Assembly (NCBI GenBank): GCA_958298945.1
Contig: OY282606.1
Coordinates: 47,691,920 to 47,755,919, forward strand
Source of the DNA: Atherix ibis
Taxonomy: Eukaryota; Arthropoda; Insecta; Diptera; Athericidae
Length of the DNA stretch: 64,000 nucleotides
Reading direction: 5' to 3'
The notes under the pieces: model-generated
The model's input: only the letters and a program-made list of their open reading frames with translations
Databases searched by the model: none
What the model was told of the DNA's origin: nothing
Translations under genes and position numbers: made by a program
In this document: piece by piece, positions 59,244 through 64,000 of the stretch
How positions within the stretch are numbered: position 1 is the stretch's first letter
Layout: every line of letters starts with the position of its first letter

Positions 59244-59730
59244 CGAGGTGTGGCAGAATGGTATCATTAAGGCCGATCTGACTAGGCGTGATAAGTGAAG
59301 TTGTGCTTTTATAATGCGTTACGCCAAAAGGAATAGCAAAATTTGGACAACAAAACTATGCCATCAAATTTTGTCTAAAGCTTCAATTACAAAAAGTTGC
59401 CTTCAACATCGAAAACTAAATATGTAAACCGAATGATTGATCTGGTAAAATCAGAACGTCGATTAACATTAAAGCTGATTAGTGAGTTCTTCAAAAAGTC
59501 AGCAGCACGGTTCTTAGCATCAAATCAGACATTTATTTGTTGGGAAAAAGGATTCCTATAGTTCCCCAAACCTCCTATTCACGTGATTTTAGTTTGAGTT
59601 ATTTTTTTTATTATACAAGATCAAACTTGAAGAGTCCTCATCTTGATACTATCGATAACATCCAAAGGAATTTAATCCAGGCACTGCTGGCAATTTCAGT
59701 TGAAGCTTTTTAACACTATTACAAAGATAG
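59244..59730 (+). mobile_element. Mariner-like relic with CGAGGTGTGGCAGAATGG end
   Basis: A terminus after TA at 59242-59243 resembles that at 4659. Plus-strand remnants: YVNRMIDLVKSERRLTLKLI (59430-59480, the ...LV..DRRLT..... helix-turn-helix segment), then a large deletion, and TIDNIQRNLIQALLAISVEA near 59650-59700, matching IVDDIQRSVTEELKAIPVET at 4659-4830. No right end found. Confidence 0.6.
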
Positions 59731-60845
59731 TATAAACACGTATAAATATAATACTCTTAAAATTAATTGTTTGTTTGTTAGTTATTATTTCAAGTAACAT
59801 TAGTACTGAAATGTATATTCTAAGCACCTGACACTAAAGGCCAAAATAATTTTTTTTTTATATAAAACTTGGATTTTCATAACAAAAAGGATTAAGCTGA
59901 CGTAAGGATTGTTCTTGAATTGAAGTCAATCACTTAGACTTAGCCTCGAAAGAGTGTATGGCTCGCATTTATATTACTAAATGAAGGAGTAGATCTGGGA
60001 CAGTATCGTATAGTAATTCTCTAGTTCAGCGTAAAAAATGTAAATTCATCAATTTTATTAATTATTGTAAGAAAATTCAAAATATCTGAAATTCTGTCTT
60101 TTATCAAATAAAACCGAATTTTTTAAATATTTTCAATAAAATTTTATGAAAGTTTTTTTATAAATAAATTGCAAAAATTTCAAGGTAAATTCCAATTAAT
60201 GATAAACTTTTTTTTATTTTCAAATAAATGAATTTCGGTCAAATTTCATTTTCATTTTTTGTGTCAGTTTTGACAAGAACTCTTTAAATATAATATATAT
60301 TTTTCTTTAATTATTGCCTTGCCTATTATGTTAGTTGTTAGATTTATCTAGCATGTGTAACTAATCACGACTATGTTTCTACTTACTCAAGGTCTGAAAT
60401 GCACTTGAACTACGTAAGTGGACAATATGCCATTCGCAATATATGTGAAATGAGTATTTTTCTATTTGAATGACAACCTTGCGATTTGCTTAAATTAAAT
60501 TTTAAAAAAACCAGCATTTTGAATTTATTGCTTTATAATAAAAATAAATATTTACTAAATTGCGTATTGAGCGAAAGTTTTCTGAAAATTTCTGCGAATG
60601 AATTTATTTTTGGCAATCTTTCTTTTCTATTCAACATTTTCTTCTCTACTAAAATTTATCGTTGTAAGAAAATTTTGTGCTAAAAACAGATCATTCTCGT
60701 ATGCTGATATCTTAATGAGTAAAGTAAAAATATAATTTGAAAAAAAAAAATATTTTTTTTTGTAGATATTTTCATTATCAGAAAGTTATTTGGGGAATTT
60801 AGCTATAAAAAATATTTGACGTTTTCACCCCTTAATGCCCTATAA
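59731..60845. other. AT-rich intron filler
   Basis: Contains one copy of the dispersed TTTCAAGTAACATTAGTACTGAAATG repeat at 59780-59845. Otherwise nothing recognised. Confidence 0.4.
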
Positions 60846-61640
60846 CAGCGGTTTTCAACTTTTATGCTACTACGCCTTCTTACCTTTTATTTTTTAATAA
60901 ACATATTAATGTACACACGTTTTAATTAATAATAATTTTATTACAACAAATTTTGGAAAACTTTAATTACCAAAATAATAACTATGTTTTGCTATAACAT
61001 ATATGTTTATTTTTATACTAAATAACTAATTATACTGCATCTAACACATCAAAATTGAATAAGAGGTCTGTTGTTGTTTATTAGCAAAAAATATATAAAA
61101 TCTTGGGGCCAATGTAGAGATGGCCACTCGTAACTCTTTTTCATATATTTTATAAATTCGTCTTTTTCATTGTCGATAAATGGATTTTGTATCCACAAAA
61201 CCTTTGAGAAATCAAGGTCTTTTAAATAATTTGAAAAATCCACCACTAAACCATCCACGTGTTCAATAAAAAGATTTTTGCTTGCTTCAATATTGTCTGT
61301 GGCCCAGAAATCTTTTAAAAGTGAAAGCATATCCAACTCATTTTTTTGTAAATTTGATTTCTATAGCTTCAGCTTTTTAATGGAAGCTTTTACTTTCTCT
61401 TTTTGAACAAGAGGGTGCATTTGTGATCCCTGCATTGATTTATTTAAACCGCTCAGTTTTCCAAATATTTCAACCAGATATACAAGTCCGCAAATGTGCG
61501 TCTTCATGGTGGTTTTCTTCGAGAAAGAGCTCAAACAACGTTTGAACAACTTTTGCATGAGATCACCAGCGAACTTCACAATAATACAGAAGTGCGGTAT
61601 AATTAGCTTTAATATAAACACACACATTTGCAATCAGCCT
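60846..61640 (-). mobile_element. hAT element 3' part (Buster/ZBED-like transposase relic)
   Basis: The - strand reads KTHICGLVYLVEIFGKLSGL, then NKSMQGSQMHPLVQKEKVKA (61500-61390) and LDMLSLLKDFWATDNIEASK, FIEHVDGLVVDFSNYLKDLD (61345-61220), then WIQNPFID. The order and the LNKSMQG motif match vertebrate and insect hAT-derived ZBED/FAM200-type proteins. The 3' end at 60846 has a hAT-like terminus CAGCGGTTTTCAACTTTT. The eight bases outside it, CCCTATAA, fit the nnnTAnnn duplication known for Buster-type hATs. The 5' part and its matching duplication are missing, and stops occur. Confidence 0.75.
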
Positions 61641-61739
61641 AGCTCTCAAAGGGCTGTTCTTAGTATATAGTTTATAATTTTTATAACTTCTTTTTTTTTT
61701 CGCTCATATTTCTTGATCCAAGACTGGAAATGACACTGG

Positions 61740-62487
61740 TTTATCGGCATAAACGAGTGACTTCACGTAGGTCTAGAGGCGTCAAATCGCACGATCTAAG
61801 CGGTCAACGCACTGGTCCGAAACGTGAGATAAATTGCTCATCGAACTCATCTCTCAATATGCCCATTGTTTGCCCTGTTGTGTGGCATGTAGTGCCGTCT
61901 TGTTGAAACTACATGTGGACCAAATGCAGTTCTTGCATTTTGGGAGTGGGGGAAAGTTCGAAATCATCGAGCGATATCAGGCTCCATTGACGGTATTGTT
62001 GCGGCCAGCATCATCTTTAAAGAAATACGGAGCGATTATTCCACTGCATTTTTCTGGCTGCAATAACAGGTTTTATTTTGCCTGAGTTTATTCATCAGAT
62101 CAAATGCGACAATTTTGCTTATTCACATACCCATTCAACCAGAAATAGGCTTTGTCGCTGAACGGAATTTTTTGGTAAAAGTTGTTATCGAAAATTCGAC
62201 GCTTTGGCATATTGTTATGCTTCAGTTCTTGCACGAGCTGTATTTTATAAGCTTTCAGACCAAGAAGGTCCTTGCGTAAAATCTTCCACATAGTCTGAGT
62301 AACACAATCCCAATTGCTGTGAATGGGGACGGATGGACAAATTGCGGTCTTGAATTGCTTGCTCAGCGAATCGATTATGCCAACCATAAAATGGTCAAAG
62401 TGCGCAAAACACATTTTTCACAGAGCACGAATTTTGATAATAAAATTCAATAATTAGTAAGTGTTGTTCGGGTGTAAATCTTTCCAT
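61740..62487 (-). mobile_element. Transposase relic of the WFQQDGATCHT family, best preserved 5' half
   Basis: It starts at the ATG at 62487: MERFTPEQHLLIIEFYYQNS. After a stop it continues TMWKILRKDLLGLKAYKIQL, VQELKHNNMPKRRIFDNNFY and KIPFSDKAYFWLNGYVNKQN-CRI (62290-62100; the Asp of SDEAHFWLNGYVNKQNCR kept, Glu changed to Lys). A deletion follows. Then QQDGTTCHTT-like and DEFDEQFISRFGPVR, LRSCDLTPLD (61910-61760), including catalytic region residues. Several stops and deletions. Same family as 7064, 49850 and 53573. Confidence 0.75.
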
Positions 62488-63019
62488 GATTAAATGGCAA
62501 TGCTAACTGAGCACTTTCGACTTTGACACACGTCACGTATTATGCGTGATCTGTCAAAAATAAAAACATGAAAACCAAACAGCAAAAAAATTACCCGATA
62601 TTATTTTCCGCAATATATCGAACGTGTGCAAATTAAATGGGCATTTTTAGGAACATCAGTTGCCTCTTCTTCATATAAATCACTGATTCTTTTTCCGACT
62701 GTGTTATCAGCAAGCGGAATTTGCTGCAACTGTTTTGCATACGATTGATTCGCCGAATATTATTCGAACCTTGTCAATAGCAGCTAGTTAAATTAGGCTG
62801 TCTCCTATTGTATGTGGTTTCTGACATTTTGCAATTCGGAAAAAGACATGGTATGAAGCTAATAAGGTAACTTTAACTCGAATCAAAAAAATTAAGCACA
62901 ATTGTGATCAGTGAAGAAACATCAAATGATCAAACAGTTTAGTCCCATAGGCCTTCCTAGTCACACGGACAGTTGTGTTTAATTTCTATGAATCTAAAAA
63001 ACATCAAACACTATTGTCC
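62488..63019. other. Intron sequence next to transposase relic
   Basis: The first part is probably the 5' untranslated end of the - strand element at 61740-62487. No terminus was pinned down. Confidence 0.4.
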
Positions 63020-63360
63020 ATTTGAAAAAAATGTTACATAGACTGTGATAAGGTGAATAGGGAGAGACTCCCTTTTTTCCATAAAAATATGTTGATGGAG
63101 ATGTCCATGTGACAGGGGGTATTGTCATAGGCGAAGCATCCAAGGTGTCTGCAATGTCCAATCTGACACAAAGAACTTTTTCTGAGCCTTTTGAGGACTT
63201 CTTATCAGCATCAGTATTAATGGATGGTCTAATCTCAGAAGAGCCCTCACCCGTTCAACATTTTCTTCAGTTTCCGATGCTGAAGGCCAGTCTTAGCGAG
63301 GTTCATTTTCCACTGCTTCAATTTTTTTTCCTCCAAATTTCGTCGTGCGATTTTTCATAA
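63020..63360 (-). mobile_element. Possible mariner-like transposase scrap
   Basis: The - strand shows ENVERVRALLRLDHPL (about 63270-63220), resembling the ENVERVRALVRSDRRLT helix-turn-helix segment. After a deletion comes YDNTPCHMDISINIF-LWKKG (about 63140-63080), resembling HHDNAPCH...FL.KKG with the second catalytic Asp. Short and decayed, so the call is tentative. Confidence 0.4.
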
Positions 63361-64000
63361 AAACAAAATTTCACTTAAGACGTTTTATAGGGTCTTGTAG
63401 TTACCAGGTGAGGTTGAAAATTGGACTGACCATCTAGGACGGTTTTAGAACACATCGTTCGATTTTGAAGTTCTTAAACATTTTTTCAGTTGCACTTGCA
63501 CACAACTTTCATATGATAACTTAGGACAGCATCTTTTCAAATGTTCTTTAAAGCTTTTTAATTAACGTTTTTATAGGATCCACAATTTAAAAATTGATAA
63601 TAGATTAGTTATCAATTTTTAAGAGAATTAAATATTTTTCAAATCTTATTCAAAAAATGCAAAAAAAAACAAAAAATTTATCTAAAATTTTAAAATTTCA
63701 GACATTTTTAATTATTTGCCGTTCACAATTACTAATTTCTTGTCATATTGTGTTGGTAGAAAAAATTTCATGAGGAATTTTATCAAAATTTTCTGGTTTT
63801 CGAAGCTTTCAGTTTTGATAAAATGAGTGACTACTAAAAAAAATTACTATTTCTCTGAAATTCATTTAATAATAACTTCCTCAATAGCCAGCAAAAAGCA
63901 AAAAAAAAAAAAAATTTTGATAAGGGGGGGCTGACTGATATGTTAAAAATTTGCAATTAGGTGAGACTTACAGAAAGTGTACAAAAAAGATTTTTCAAAA
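63361..64000. other. AT-rich intron filler
   Basis: Long A runs (63900-63914) and a G7 run. Nothing recognised. Confidence 0.4.

Larger units (their letters stand above)
50881..64000 (+). other. Clic: Clic intron 2 (at least 13.1 kb, continues past the window)
   Basis: It starts at donor GTAGGG after AAG at 50880. I looked for the next Clic exon (residues that follow SLK in the family, VTTVD onward) on + up to 64000 and did not find it. All features beyond 50881 would then lie inside this intron. Confidence 0.7.

Noticed and set aside
61834..62085. 83-codon + frame with Cys-rich start
   Set aside because: Antisense to the transposase relic at 61740-62487.
50881..64000. Third Clic exon in the window
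   Set aside because: I scanned + strand translations for the segment following SLK in the CLIC family (VTTVD and the proline-rich loop after it) and did not see it. It presumably lies beyond 64000.

Overview
The window is eukaryotic, AT-rich and transposon-laden. It looks like an insect genome, most likely a dipteran fly. The two host genes have insect-type proteins with GT-AG introns, and the repeats are mariner, Tc1, I/Jockey/RTE-like/R1-like non-LTR and hAT elements, all common in fly genomes. The order is inferred; no species is claimed.

Only two host genes are visible, both on the + strand. Positions 1-662 hold the last three exons of a mitochondrial tyrosyl-tRNA synthetase (YARS2 type). 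After about 1.35 kb of intergenic DNA, a chloride intracellular channel gene (Clic) starts at 2017. Its first coding exon (2017-2085) and second exon (50779-50880) are separated by one intron of about 48.7 kb. A second intron runs from 50881 beyond the window end, so the rest of the protein lies downstream.

Nearly everything else is repeat debris inside the Clic introns. From 4.6 to 9.1 kb there is a Himar-like mariner with an 11-bp deletion, and an I-like non-LTR fragment inside an older Tc1/mariner-type transposase relic. From 10.2 to 13.7 kb there are RTE-like and Jockey-type reverse transcriptase fragments, including a 545-bp tandem duplication. Positions 14793-16530 hold a nested satellite with 292-bp and 584-bp periods. 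Positions 18.5-21 kb hold diverged repeats that carry copies of an R1-like element's 3' UTR. Positions 22.5-25.8 kb hold an array with an exact 307-bp period whose units each carry a tRNA-like segment and show a four-unit higher-order period. From 28.6 to 30.9 kb there are two Jockey-type remnants. From 33.8 to 37.3 kb there is a full-length Tc1 relic, a broken mariner, and a Tc1 scrap inside a 133-bp duplication. From 40.4 to 47.4 kb there are several non-LTR 3' ends, one with a clean 10-bp target site duplication.

The second intron has a transposon cluster at 52.2-59.8 kb. It includes one mariner at 57689-58978 with perfect 28-bp terminal inverted repeats and an uninterrupted 349-codon transposase carrying all three catalytic aspartates. 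hAT and further transposase relics lie at 60.8-63.4 kb.

I found no wholly new biochemical system. The items most worth a second look are the intact mariner, the two higher-order arrays (one with tRNA-like segments), the templated-looking duplication at 36.9-37.3 kb and the very large Clic intron.
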